Shown: piece by piece, positions 15,997 through 23,958 of the stretch
How the letters are laid out: each line of letters opens with the position of its first letter
How positions within the stretch are numbered: the stretch's first letter is position 1
Origin: Lutibacter sp.
Lineage (GTDB): Bacteria > Bacteroidota > Bacteroidia > Flavobacteriales > Flavobacteriaceae
Length of the DNA: 37,413 bases
Direction of reading: 5' to 3'
Assembly: GCA_030694935.1 (NCBI GenBank)
Contig: JAUYUA010000029.1
Span: 1 to 37,413, forward strand
Program-made: the position numbers and the translations under genes
The notes under the pieces: model-generated
Told to the model about the DNA's origin: nothing
The model's input: only the letters and a program-made list of their open reading frames with translations
Databases searched by the model: none

Positions 15997-18495
15997 TTAG
16001 AAATGAAATCCGAACGCACCCTTTATGGCAAAATTATTGGCATTTGGCACATCCCTGTAATTTCCTCTCCAGCTAAAATCAATTCTAAAAACCTTAAATA
16101 TATTGCCAACGCCAACGCTGTATTCATAATACACTTTTGATGGTGCCACATAATTAATATTTGAAGCGCTCAGTGCGATATTTTTGTCCGAAATTTCACC
16201 CCAAACGGCTTTTGCGCCCACAATTTCACGCAAATTGAATTTTCTGAGTAATGGAACTCTTGAAAAGAATTTTCCGCTAAAATTGTGTTCTACATGAAGA
16301 GATGCATAGGTATCGGTCACAAATTCGTAGTAATCCAATAAGGAATACGTGTTTTCTATAGTAAAATAAGACTGGTTTCCCGGCACCACATTCAGCAAAC
16401 CAAGCGGCACTTCTCCAAATGTTTTGCCCACTTCAAAGGTGGTGAACATTCTTCCCAAACCTCCTATTAATATAGGCTGGCGATAATAAAACTGAACTTT
16501 TTGATAGTCGAAATCGCTGTTAAACAACCCTTTAATTCCTTTCGAATAATTCAAAAATAAAGTAGAATAGGTGTCGGTTACTTCATTGCGTTCAACGCCG
16601 TAACCAATTGTTTTTCTGTTTGGCGTGTAAGTCACCGTAAAATCGACTTCAGATTGTGCCAGTTCCGATTTTTTGATATTGTTTTCTTTATCAACCCAAT
16701 AATCCAGATTAAAAGTTTGGGGCGAAGCAGATTCCAAAGTTCTGTATGATGCGCCAATTTTGAAATTTAAATTCTGTCGGGGTTCAATGGACATGAAAAA
16801 ATTTGATAAATTGATGGAAGTCAGTTTGCTGTTATCTCCTGATGAAAACAAGGAAGAAGAAGCAAAACTTCTGCCCATCACATCATTTGTGGTGGTTAAG
16901 CTAACGCCAATTTGTTCAACATCGCGCCTGTTTCCCATTCCGACAGTGAATCTGCTTTTTGGGTTTAACATCCATTTTCCCGAAAAACCATACTTGAATT
17001 TATCGTCTTTAAATCCGTAAGCGGTATATCCCTGCAAGCGCCAAGGTTCATTTCCGCCTAAATAAGTTCTTCCGCCGGCACGCAATCTCCAGCCTTCCAC
17101 ATCATTTTTTCCGAAGGTTGAAAAAACATCGCCAAAATCAAATTTATTCATCTCAATATAACCGGAACCCAAAATGGAAACCAAATTATAAATGCGCTTA
17201 AATTTAGGAACGGTAGCCAAAGTATCCAACAATTTATAGATTCCCTGTTCATTCTCATTTAATTTTTCTTGTCGGTTCTCACTCCAATAATCATCGGTTT
17301 TTGCATAAATGTTTTTATCGTAGGCATTAATTTGTTCATTATAAAAAGCATCCGATTTTTTTTCGTTGAATACATAATCTTTAAACATTGTGGTTCTTTT
17401 GCCGTACAAGCCTTTCGATTTGTCTTTTTTGTTCAAACTGAAATCGGACATCATGTAATCGCGTTTCAGCAAAAAAACCGAATCATTCAAAACATCAAAT
17501 TCCTGCTCAATATAAATATCTTTTACCCAGTTAATATTGGCGCTTTTATTGGCCTGCATATTAATTTTTTTGATGGCAAAAGTGGTGTCATTCACCCAAA
17601 AATTACCTTTAAAAGTGAGTTCTCCTTTTCTTCGCGGATAGTATAAAATATTAAAACACCATTTATTGTCGATAAAAGCACTGTCGGCCAAAATATAATT
17701 ATAGGTTGAAACGCCTGCGGCTTTTGAAATTGGACTCACAAAACTTTTGTCGAAAATCTTGATGTAGCTATCGTAAACATTATAATCTACATATAAATCT
17801 TTGATGAATGCAATAACATTTTGGTTGTTTTCGAATCCCGAATTTTTATTGGCCACCAAATCTTCCCGAAGTTTTTTTCCGCCCATATTTTTTCCGAAAG
17901 ATTTGTAAACTGATTCATTGATAAAAATGGGCAAGAACGCTTTTCCTGTTACATTTGAGGTGTCAATTCCGTCAAAAACAAACTCCATTCCTTTAAAAAG
18001 TTTGCTTTTAATCATGGCGCTGTCAATATTATTCATATCAAATTCCAATTTTTCGTACTTGTTGTATTGGTATTGATCAAATAAATAGATGCCATTTTCA
18101 CGCTTCTTGGCCCAAATTTTTTCCAATATGGCGATGGCCGGATTCCCCTTTTTCTTAACTTTTCCGCTGTAAATAAAAACCTGATCCAATTGTGCGGCGG
18201 CTTCTTTTAGTACAATGGTTAAATTATAATCCCTGCTTTTTACGGGAATTTTTTTGTTTTCATAGCCCAAAAAAGAAACTTCAATTTGGGTATAGGTTTT
18301 ATTGGATTCCAGATAAAATTTTCCGTTTTCATCAGAAACTGTTCCTGTGGAAGAACCCACAAAAACAATATTGGCAAAAGGAATCGATTGTTTATTTTCG
18401 TCCTTCACAACGCCGCTTATTTTCACTTGGGAAAACCCCGAGAAAAAAACGAGCATAAACATAAAACTTAAGAAAATATATTTTTTAGTCATCAT
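15997..18495 (-). CDS. DUF5686 outer-membrane protein with carboxypeptidase-regulatory-like domain
   Basis: About 832 residues. Signal peptide MMTKKYIFLSFMFMLVFFSGFSQ. Next is a carboxypeptidase-regulatory-like domain (ISGVVKDENKQSIPFANIVFVGSSTGTVSDENGKF...FLGYENKKIPV). The long DUF5686 region follows, and the C-terminal half is rich in alternating aromatic strands (for example YTAYGFKDDKFKYGFSGKW), ending in Phe-His-Phe as in outer-membrane barrels. The start is ATG at 18495 or 18492: an in-frame TTG at 18510 lies inside the terminator stem of pdhB and is unlikely. Function is unknown; relatives are conserved across Bacteroidota. It has no room for a separate promoter right before the start. 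Confidence 0.88.
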   Translation of the reverse strand: MMTKKYIFLSFMFMLVFFSGFSQVKISGVVKDENKQSIPFANIVFVGSSTGTVSDENGKFYLESNKTYTQIEVSFLGYENKKIPVKSRDYNLTIVLKEAAAQLDQVFIYSGKVKKKGNPAIAILEKIWAKKRENGIYLFDQYQYNKYEKLEFDMNNIDSAMIKSKLFKGMEFVFDGIDTSNVTGKAFLPIFINESVYKSFGKNMGGKKLREDLVANKNSGFENNQNVIAFIKDLYVDYNVYDSYIKIFDKSFVSPISKAAGVSTYNYILADSAFIDNKWCFNILYYPRRKGELTFKGNFWVNDTTFAIKKINMQANKSANINWVKDIYIEQEFDVLNDSVFLLKRDYMMSDFSLNKKDKSKGLYGKRTTMFKDYVFNEKKSDAFYNEQINAYDKNIYAKTDDYWSENRQEKLNENEQGIYKLLDTLATVPKFKRIYNLVSILGSGYIEMNKFDFGDVFSTFGKNDVEGWRLRAGGRTYLGGNEPWRLQGYTAYGFKDDKFKYGFSGKWMLNPKSRFTVGMGNRRDVEQIGVSLTTTNDVMGRSFASSSLFSSGDNSKLTSINLSNFFMSIEPRQNLNFKIGASYRTLESASPQTFNLDYWVDKENNIKKSELAQSEVDFTVTYTPNRKTIGYGVERNEVTDTYSTLFLNYSKGIKGLFNSDFDYQKVQFYYRQPILIGGLGRMFTTFEVGKTFGEVPLGLLNVVPGNQSYFTIENTYSLLDYYEFVTDTYASLHVEHNFSGKFFSRVPLLRKFNLREIVGAKAVWGEISDKNIALSASNINYVAPSKVYYEYSVGVGNIFKVFRIDFSWRGNYRDVPNANNFAIKGAFGFHF

Positions 18496-18526
18496 AAAAA
18501 AACCTTTCAAGATAATTTTGAAAGGT
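18496..18526 (-). terminator. Rho-independent terminator of pdhB, abutting the DUF5686 start codon
   Basis: On the minus strand ACCTTTCAA (18526-18518) pairs with TTGAAAGGT (18510-18502) over nine bases with a seven-base loop. Seven T follow (18502-18496). The next base is the A of the DUF5686 ATG at 18495. It lies 24 bases after the pdhB stop codon. Confidence 0.8.
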
Positions 18527-18550
18527 AGTTGCAGCGCAAATATTATGCCC

Positions 18551-19531
18551 TTATTTTTTATACAATACTTCTTTCACCGCTTTTACCACATCATTTGCAT
18601 TTGGCAGCCATTCTTCCAACAAAACAGGAGAATATGGTGCTGGCGTATCAGCAGTTGTAATTCTTTTGATGGGAGCGTCCAAATAATCGAATAAATTTTC
18701 CTGAACCTGGAACGTAATTTCAGAGGAAACACTTCCAAAAGGCCAGGCTTCTTCCAATATAACCAAGCGATTTGTTTTTCTTACCGATTTAAAAATGGCT
18801 TCACTGTCCATTGGCCTGATGGTTCGTAAATCAATAATTTCAACCGAAATTCCTTCTTTTTCAAGAATATCGGCAGCAATATAAGCCTCTTTAATTATTT
18901 TTCCGAAAGACACAATTGTTACATCCGTTCCTTCTCTTTTAATGGCAGCAACGCCAATTGGCACAATATATTCACCATCTGGCACTTCACCTTTATCGCC
19001 ATACATTTGTTCCGATTCCATAAAAATAACCGGATCATCATCTCTGATTGCGGCTTTTAACAATCCTTTTGCATCGTAAGGATTTGATGGCACCACCACT
19101 TTTAATCCTGGCGTGTTTGCAAACCAGTTTTCAAATGCTTGTGAATGCGTGGCTCCCAATTGGCCGGCTGATCCTGTTGGACCACGAAACACGATAGGGC
19201 AATTTATTTGTCCGCCCGACATTTGTCTGATTTTTGCGGCGTTGTTTATAATTTGGTCAATGCCCACCAAGGCAAAGTTGAAAGTCATATACTCCACAAT
19301 TGGCCGGTTTCCGTTCATGGCAGATCCAATGGCAATTCCGGTAAAACCCAATTCTGCAATTGGAGTGTCTATTACCCGTTTTGCGCCAAACTCATCCAAC
19401 ATCCCTTTTGAAGCTTTATAGGCTCCATTATATTCAGCAACTTCTTCTCCTATTAAGTAAATAGTTTCATCCCTTCGCATTTCTTCGCTCATTGCTTCAC
19501 AAATGGCTTCTCTAAATTGTATAGTCTTCAT
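18551..19531 (-). CDS. pdhB: Pyruvate dehydrogenase complex E1 component, beta subunit
   Basis: A 326-residue transketolase-like subunit. The N-terminus MKTIQFREAICEAMSEEMRRD is typical and fixes the start at 19531; an in-frame start 36 bases further up (19567) would add a poor extension and include the -7 promoter box. The thiamine-pyrophosphate-side motifs are YLIGEEVAEYNGAYKASKG and DTPIAELGFTGIAIGSAMNG. The central domain has PIVFRGPTGSAGQLGATHSQ, and the C-terminal transketolase domain has DLRTIRPMDSEAI and LVILEEAWPFGSVSSEI. It works with an alpha subunit (not in the window) to decarboxylate pyruvate. Confidence 0.96.
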   Translation of the reverse strand: MKTIQFREAICEAMSEEMRRDETIYLIGEEVAEYNGAYKASKGMLDEFGAKRVIDTPIAELGFTGIAIGSAMNGNRPIVEYMTFNFALVGIDQIINNAAKIRQMSGGQINCPIVFRGPTGSAGQLGATHSQAFENWFANTPGLKVVVPSNPYDAKGLLKAAIRDDDPVIFMESEQMYGDKGEVPDGEYIVPIGVAAIKREGTDVTIVSFGKIIKEAYIAADILEKEGISVEIIDLRTIRPMDSEAIFKSVRKTNRLVILEEAWPFGSVSSEITFQVQENLFDYLDAPIKRITTADTPAPYSPVLLEEWLPNANDVVKAVKEVLYKK

Positions 19532-19554
19532 CTTAATCTGTTTTTTAGGATTTG

Positions 19555-19585
19555 CAAAAATAAACAATTATAACAGTTCTATCAA
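19555..19585 (-). promoter_or_regulatory. Flavobacterial-type promoter of pdhB
   Basis: Minus strand: TTG (19585-19583), a 20-base spacer, TATTTTTG (19562-19555). Both boxes match the consensus. The distance to the ATG at 19531 is 23 bases, which supports that start over the longer reading frame. Confidence 0.78.
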
Positions 19586-19610
19586 AAAAATAATGTTTTA
19601 ATAAAAAAAT

Positions 19611-19657
19611 TGCTATGCGTGCATAATATATTTAAAAAAAATATTATATTCGTAGCA
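19611..19657. promoter_or_regulatory. Dyad symmetry and possible MarR-type operator upstream of etfBA
   Basis: TATGCGTGCATA at 19614-19625 is a palindrome with perfect 5-bp arms and a 2-bp centre. It sits within a larger imperfect dyad that starts TGCTA (19611) and ends TAGCA (19657). A -10-like TATATTCG at 19645-19652 (one mismatch) falls inside, but no TTG is at the right distance. The element is 88 bases before etfB and about 50 bases from the pdhB promoter. MarR-family regulators often bind TATGCNNGCATA-like sites; that a MarR protein acts here is inference. Confidence 0.45.
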
Positions 19658-19713
19658 TAATAAATAATAAAGACGTGTAATTTTATACCAAATATCCAAA
19701 AAACTTAGATTTC

Positions 19714-20460
19714 ATGAAAATATTAGTTTGTATCAGTCACGTTCCGGACACGACCTCAAAAATCAATTTTACTGAAAATGATTCAAAATTTGACAGTAAC
19801 GGCGTGCAATTTGTAATAAATCCCTATGATGAATTTGCATTGACAAGGGCTATGTGGTTTAAAGAAAAACAAGGAGCCACAGTGACCGTTGCCACAGTTG
19901 GAAACGCCACAACAGAACCAACTTTACGCAAAGCTTTGGCCATTGGCGCCGACGATGCCATAAGGGTAAATACAGAAGCTTTAGATGGTTTTACCGTTGC
20001 TAAAGAATTGGCCGAAGTGGTAAAAAATGGCGGGTACAATTTGGTGCTTGCCGGAAAAGAATCAATCGATTATAACGGCGGCATGGTGCCAGCAATACTT
20101 GCCTCATTGTTAGATTTCAATTTTGTAAATGCCTGTATCGGACTTGAAATTGAAGGAGAAAAAGCCACAATCTCGCGTGAAATTGATGGCGGAAAAGAAA
20201 TGCTGGAGGCAAATCTTCCTTTAATTATTGCCGGACAAAAAGGTTTGGTTGAAGAAAAAGATTTGCGTATTCCAAACATGCGAGGCATTATGATGGCGCG
20301 TCAAAAACCATTGACCATTGTTGAATCTTCCAACGGAAATGCAAAAACAGCCATCGTTTCTTTTGAAAAACAAGCAGCAAAATCGGCCTGTAAATTAGTG
20401 GATGCCGACAATGTGGGTGAACTCATTAATTTATTGCACAACGAAGCAAAGGTTATTTAA
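19714..20460 (+). CDS. etfB: Electron transfer flavoprotein, beta subunit
   Basis: A 248-residue EtfB/FixA family protein. It begins MKILVCISHVPDTTSKI, then VINPYDEFALTRAMWFKEK, the AMP-binding region with AIGADDAIRV, and LVLAGKESIDYNGGMVPAILASLL. The strand VNACIGLEIEGEKATISREIDGG and the C-terminal region with PNMRGIMMARQKPL follow family order. With EtfA it carries electrons from acyl-CoA dehydrogenases to the quinone pool through ETF-quinone oxidoreductase. Genes for those partners are not in the window. etfA follows after 123 bases of A/T-rich repeats. Confidence 0.96.
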   Translation: MKILVCISHVPDTTSKINFTENDSKFDSNGVQFVINPYDEFALTRAMWFKEKQGATVTVATVGNATTEPTLRKALAIGADDAIRVNTEALDGFTVAKELAEVVKNGGYNLVLAGKESIDYNGGMVPAILASLLDFNFVNACIGLEIEGEKATISREIDGGKEMLEANLPLIIAGQKGLVEEKDLRIPNMRGIMMARQKPLTIVESSNGNAKTAIVSFEKQAAKSACKLVDADNVGELINLLHNEAKVI

Positions 20461-20466
20461 TAACAT

Positions 20467-20580
20467 CGTTTAAACGTTTAATTGTTTAATCGTTTAATTG
20501 TTATACAAGAATTAGAAATATTAATTCATTTTAGTGATAGAAAAACAAATCTAAAATCTAAAATCTAAAAATCCAAAAAT
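20467..20580. repeat. Two short simple-repeat tracts between etfB and etfA
   Basis: At 20467-20502 units of the CGTTTAA/TGTTTAAT type repeat (CGTTTAAACGTTTAATTG, then TTTAATCGTTTAATTG). At 20546-20580 the unit AATCTAA repeats about three times (AAATCTAAAATCTAAAATC), then decays. Both are low-complexity tracts typical of Flavobacteriaceae intergenic DNA. They make the etfB-etfA gap unusually long for two genes that normally sit next to each other. Confidence 0.7.
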
Positions 20581-20583
20581 AAT

Positions 20584-21546
20584 ATGTCAGTATTGGTTTT
20601 TGCCGAATCATCGGAAGGAAAATTAAAAAAAACTGCGTTAGAAGTAACTTCCTACGGGAAAAAAGTTGCTGAGCAAATGGGAACCAATTTAGTGGTATTG
20701 ACGATAAATTCAAATGAAGCGTCAATATTGTATAATTATGGTGCAGAAAAAGTTCTAACAATTACAAATAAAGCATTGAATCCTTTTAATGCTAAAATAT
20801 ATGCAAATATTGTAAAACAAGCGGCCGAAAAAGAAAGCGCAAAAGTTGTCATTATCGATTCAAACGCAAACGGATTGTACTTTGCACCGATGGTTTCCGC
20901 TAATTTAAATGCGGGTTTTGCAAGCAATGTGATTGCGTTGCCAAGTTCCACTGCGCCTTTTACAGTGAAAAGAAAAACATTTTCAAACAAAGCTTTTAAC
21001 AACACGCAAATTTTAACCGATGTTAAAGTGATTGCACTCGCCAAAAATGCTTATGGTTTGGTTGAAAACAAAGTTTCAGGAACAACAGAAGAATTTTCGC
21101 CTGTTTTGGTTGAAAGCAATTTGGTTTCAACATCCATTGAGCAAACTTCAGGAAAAGTTACCATTGCCGATGCCGATATTGTAGTTTCTGCGGGAAGAGG
21201 ATTGAAAGGTCCTGAAAATTGGGGAATGATAGAAGAATTGGCCAGCGTTTTGGGCGCAGCGACCGCATGTTCAAAACCAGTTTCCGATTTGGGCTGGAGA
21301 CCTCACAGTGAACACGTTGGACAAACTGGAAAACCGGTTTCTTCAAACCTTTATATTGCTATTGGAATTTCAGGTGCCATCCAACATTTGGCCGGCGTAA
21401 ACTCCTCAAAAGTTAAAGTAGTCATCAATACAGATCCCGAAGCGCCTTTCTTTAAAGCGGCAGATTATGGTATTGTTGGGGATGCTTTTGAAGTGATTCC
21501 AAAATTAATTGAAAAGTTAAAAGAATTTAAAGCAAATAACGCATAA
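20584..21546 (+). CDS. etfA: Electron transfer flavoprotein, alpha subunit
   Basis: A 320-residue EtfA. The N-terminal domain (1 to about 190) shows SVLVFAESSEGKLKKTALEV. The FAD-binding C-terminal domain (about 195-315) carries the family block: SAGRGLKGPENWGMIEELAS, SKPVSDLGWRPHSEHVGQTG, IAIGISGAIQHLAG and INTDPEAPFFKAADYGIVGD. All FAD-contacting motifs are intact. It pairs with EtfB just upstream. ATG at 20584 is the natural start. A terminator follows at 21573-21620. Confidence 0.97.
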   Translation: MSVLVFAESSEGKLKKTALEVTSYGKKVAEQMGTNLVVLTINSNEASILYNYGAEKVLTITNKALNPFNAKIYANIVKQAAEKESAKVVIIDSNANGLYFAPMVSANLNAGFASNVIALPSSTAPFTVKRKTFSNKAFNNTQILTDVKVIALAKNAYGLVENKVSGTTEEFSPVLVESNLVSTSIEQTSGKVTIADADIVVSAGRGLKGPENWGMIEELASVLGAATACSKPVSDLGWRPHSEHVGQTGKPVSSNLYIAIGISGAIQHLAGVNSSKVKVVINTDPEAPFFKAADYGIVGDAFEVIPKLIEKLKEFKANNA

Positions 21547-21572
21547 TTTTATTAAATTGTGCCTCTAAATAA

Positions 21573-21620
21573 GGCTGCCTAATTATTGGGATAAATTCCT
21601 TTGATTAGACAGTCTTTTTT
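21573..21620 (+). terminator. Rho-independent terminator after etfA
   Basis: GGCTGCCTAAT (21573-21583) pairs with ATTAGACAGTC (21604-21614) over 10 of 11 positions, with one G·U and one mismatch. A 20-base loop lies between, and six T follow (21615-21620). This 'GGCTGCCTAA...TTAG(G/A)CAGCC-T6' form is frequent as a terminator in this phylum. It ends 15 bases before the next gene. Confidence 0.75.
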
Positions 21621-21634
21621 GTTAATTTTAACTT

Positions 21635-22237
21635 ATGAGTTTAGTTCGACTAAATATTAAAGGGATCTCTTACAGCCAAACGCAAAGCGGTGCTTACGCA
21701 TTGGTTTTGAGTGAAGTGGACGGATCCAGAACCTTGCCAATTGTAATTGGAGCTTTTGAAGCACAGTCCATTGCCATTGCTTTGGAAAAAGAAATTAAAC
21801 CTCCTCGCCCGCTTACACACGACTTATTTAAAAGTTTTGCCGACAGATTTCACATTGCAATTAAACAGGTAATCATTCATAAATTGGTTGATGGCGTTTT
21901 TTATTCAAGCTTAATTTGTGAGCGCGATAAAATTGAGGAAATTATTGATACCCGCACTTCAGACGCCATTGCTTTGGCAACACGTTTTAACGCCCCAATT
22001 TACACCTATGAAAATATTTTGGACAAGGCGGGAATTTATTTAAAAGCCAAGGATGAATTAACAGACGAAAAAGGGGCCTTAAGCATTGAGAAATTAATTG
22101 AGGAGCCTGAAAAAGCAAGCTCGTTTTCAAAAGATACGCTTGAAGAATTAAATGAAAAATTAGGCAAAGCAGTTCTAAATGAAGATTATGAATTGGCTGC
22201 AAAAATTCGTGATGAAATAACCAAACGCACCGCATAA
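21635..22237 (+). CDS. Bifunctional nuclease family protein (BFN/DUF151) with UVR motif
   Basis: A 200-residue protein. Residues 1 to about 135 form the BFN/DUF151 domain: MSLVRLNIKGISYSQTQSGAYALVL, GSRTLPIVIGAFEAQSIAIALEKE and RPLTHDLFKSF, ending in IIDTRTSDAIALATRFNAPIYT. These are the family's conserved blocks. The C-terminal 35 residues (LEELNEKLGKAVLNEDYELAAKIRDEI) are a UvrB/UvrC-type motif that can bind UvrB-like partners. A nuclease role is known only for distant plant relatives. It is 11 bases before nupC and likely in one operon with it. Confidence 0.92.
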   Translation: MSLVRLNIKGISYSQTQSGAYALVLSEVDGSRTLPIVIGAFEAQSIAIALEKEIKPPRPLTHDLFKSFADRFHIAIKQVIIHKLVDGVFYSSLICERDKIEEIIDTRTSDAIALATRFNAPIYTYENILDKAGIYLKAKDELTDEKGALSIEKLIEEPEKASSFSKDTLEELNEKLGKAVLNEDYELAAKIRDEITKRTA

Positions 22238-22248
22238 CAATCCACTTT

Positions 22249-23643
22249 ATGGTAAAAAAAATAAGCTTAGCTACCCTAATCTTTTTCAGTATTTTTTCAG
22301 CAAACGCACAAGAAACCATCCAAAACACCATTATTGAAAGTCAAGGATTCACAACAACATCGCTGTGGCGCGGGGTTTTGGGAATGGTGTCATTGCTCCT
22401 AATCGCCTATTTGTTCAGCAATAACCGCAAAGCCATAAATTGGAAAACGGTTGGCGCAGGTTTAACCGCCCAATTGCTTATTGGTGTTGGTGTTTTAAAA
22501 GTTCCTTTTGTTCAGCGCATCTTCGAATTTGTTGGTGGAATCTTCACCAGTATTTTAGATTTTACCGCTGCCGGAAGTCAGTTTTTATTTGGAGGCTTAA
22601 TGAATATTGACTCTTACGGTTTTATATTTGTTTTTCAAATTTTGCCAACAATCATATTCTTTTCCGCATTAACTTCATTATTATTTTATTTGGGTGTTAT
22701 TCAAATTATTGTGAAAGGAATGGCATTGGCATTGACCAAATTATTAAAAATTTCTGGTGCCGAAAGTTTATCGGTTGCCGGAAATATATTTTTGGGCCAA
22801 ACAGAAGCGCCTTTAATGATCAAAGCCTATTTGGAACGCATGAACCGCTCAGAAATATTGCTGGTGATGATTGGCGGTATGGCCACTGTTGCAGGTGGCG
22901 TTTTGGCAGCATACATAGGGTTTTTAGGCGGAAACGATCCCGTATTGAGACTCCAATTTGCCAAACATTTATTGGCAGCCTCAGTAATGGCAGCGCCAGG
23001 AGCTATTGTAGTCTCAAAAATGCTGTATCCGCAAACCGAGGAAATTAATACCGACGTTAATGTTTCCCAAGAAAAAATAGGCTCAAATATTTTAGATGCC
23101 ATCGCCAACGGAACTACCGAAGGCTTAAAATTAGCCGCCAATGTAGCAGCAATGTTATTGGTTTTTGTGGCTTTAATTGCTATGATCAACGGTATTTTGG
23201 GATGGGTTGGTTCTGTAACCTATTTAAACGACTGGATTGTTGCCTATACGCCATACCAGCAATTTTCTTTGGAATCAATTTTAGGAACTATTTTTGCCCC
23301 TTTAATGTGGTTGATTGGTGTAGCCAGAGAAGATATGATGCTCATGGGACAATTATTGGGCGTAAAATTAGCCGCAAGTGAGTTTGTGGGATATATTCAA
23401 TTGGCTGAGTTAAAAAATATGGCCAATGTAACCCATCTTACGTACAGCAAATCGGTTATTATGGCCACTTATATGTTGTGCGGTTTTGCTAATTTTGCCT
23501 CTATCGGCATTCAAATTGGCGGCATTGGATCCTTGGCACCGGGACAAAGAAAAACATTGTCGGAGTTTGGACTAAAAGCTGTTATTGGCGGTTCAATTGC
23601 CTCATTGTTATCAGCAACCATTGCGGGAATGATTATTGGATAA
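22249..23643 (+). CDS. nupC: Concentrative nucleoside transporter (CNT/NupC family)
   Basis: A 464-residue membrane protein. It starts with a signal-like segment MVKKISLATLIFFSIFSANA followed by QETIQ, so the N-terminus may be cleaved; this is common in Flavobacteriia members. About nine spans follow. The CNT motifs are present: FQILPTIIFFSALTSLLFYLG, SVAGNIFLGQTEAPLMIKAYLERM, GGMATVAGGVLAAYIGFLGG and the C-terminal GFANFASIGIQIGGIGSLAPGQR. It imports nucleosides with H+ or Na+. The link to thyA (315 bases on) suggests nucleoside salvage for thymidylate. Confidence 0.95.
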   Translation: MVKKISLATLIFFSIFSANAQETIQNTIIESQGFTTTSLWRGVLGMVSLLLIAYLFSNNRKAINWKTVGAGLTAQLLIGVGVLKVPFVQRIFEFVGGIFTSILDFTAAGSQFLFGGLMNIDSYGFIFVFQILPTIIFFSALTSLLFYLGVIQIIVKGMALALTKLLKISGAESLSVAGNIFLGQTEAPLMIKAYLERMNRSEILLVMIGGMATVAGGVLAAYIGFLGGNDPVLRLQFAKHLLAASVMAAPGAIVVSKMLYPQTEEINTDVNVSQEKIGSNILDAIANGTTEGLKLAANVAAMLLVFVALIAMINGILGWVGSVTYLNDWIVAYTPYQQFSLESILGTIFAPLMWLIGVAREDMMLMGQLLGVKLAASEFVGYIQLAELKNMANVTHLTYSKSVIMATYMLCGFANFASIGIQIGGIGSLAPGQRKTLSEFGLKAVIGGSIASLLSATIAGMIIG

Positions 23644-23746
23644 AAATTGTATTGCCGAAAAAAGGAAATTTTTGATTTGATGTCTTAAATAAAAAACATT
23701 TTGTATCGTTTATAAAAAAGACCAAGTTTTATTTACATCAGCATTT

Positions 23747-23888
23747 GCGTTAGGGATTGCAACGATATCCTTTTTTGATTCGCCTCTTCGGCGAAGTAAA
23801 AAAGATATAGTGAAAAGCCCGACCCGCCAGCTGGCGGGTAACGCCCACCGAAATGGCGGGCAGGCCTACCGAAATGGCGGGCAGTCCC
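23747..23888 (+). repeat. Structured repeat element upstream of thyA (long hairpin plus GC-rich palindromes)
   Basis: A 45-base hairpin runs 23765-23808. The lower stem is ATAT(c)CTTTTTT paired with AAAAAAGATAT. The inner stem is TTCGCC/GGCGAA around a five-base loop. After it come a perfect 18-bp palindrome (23822-23839, ACCCGCCAGCTGGCGGGT) and two copies of a 17-bp repeat ACCGAAATGGCGGGCAG (23847-23863 and 23868-23884). This block is strikingly GC-rich among A/T-rich sequence. The arrangement resembles a hairpin element scattered through many Bacteroidota intergenic regions. It occupies most of the 315-base gap between nupC and thyA; the rest has no visible feature. Confidence 0.75.
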
Positions 23889-23958
23889 AAAAAAACTATC
23901 TATAAATTGTTATACTTATTACAATTAAAATATAAAAAATATACGACTAAACAACAAG

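Noticed and set aside
18496-18510. In-frame TTG start for the DUF5686 gene at 18510
   Set aside because: It lies within the terminator stem of pdhB; the double ATG at 18495/18492 is followed by a proper signal peptide.
19532-19567. Upstream in-frame start for pdhB
   Set aside because: It would add 12 residues not found in the family and would place the start inside the promoter's -7 box region.
23747-23888. GC-rich block as a tRNA or rRNA fragment
   Set aside because: No cloverleaf or rRNA-like motif; it consists of palindromes and short direct repeats.
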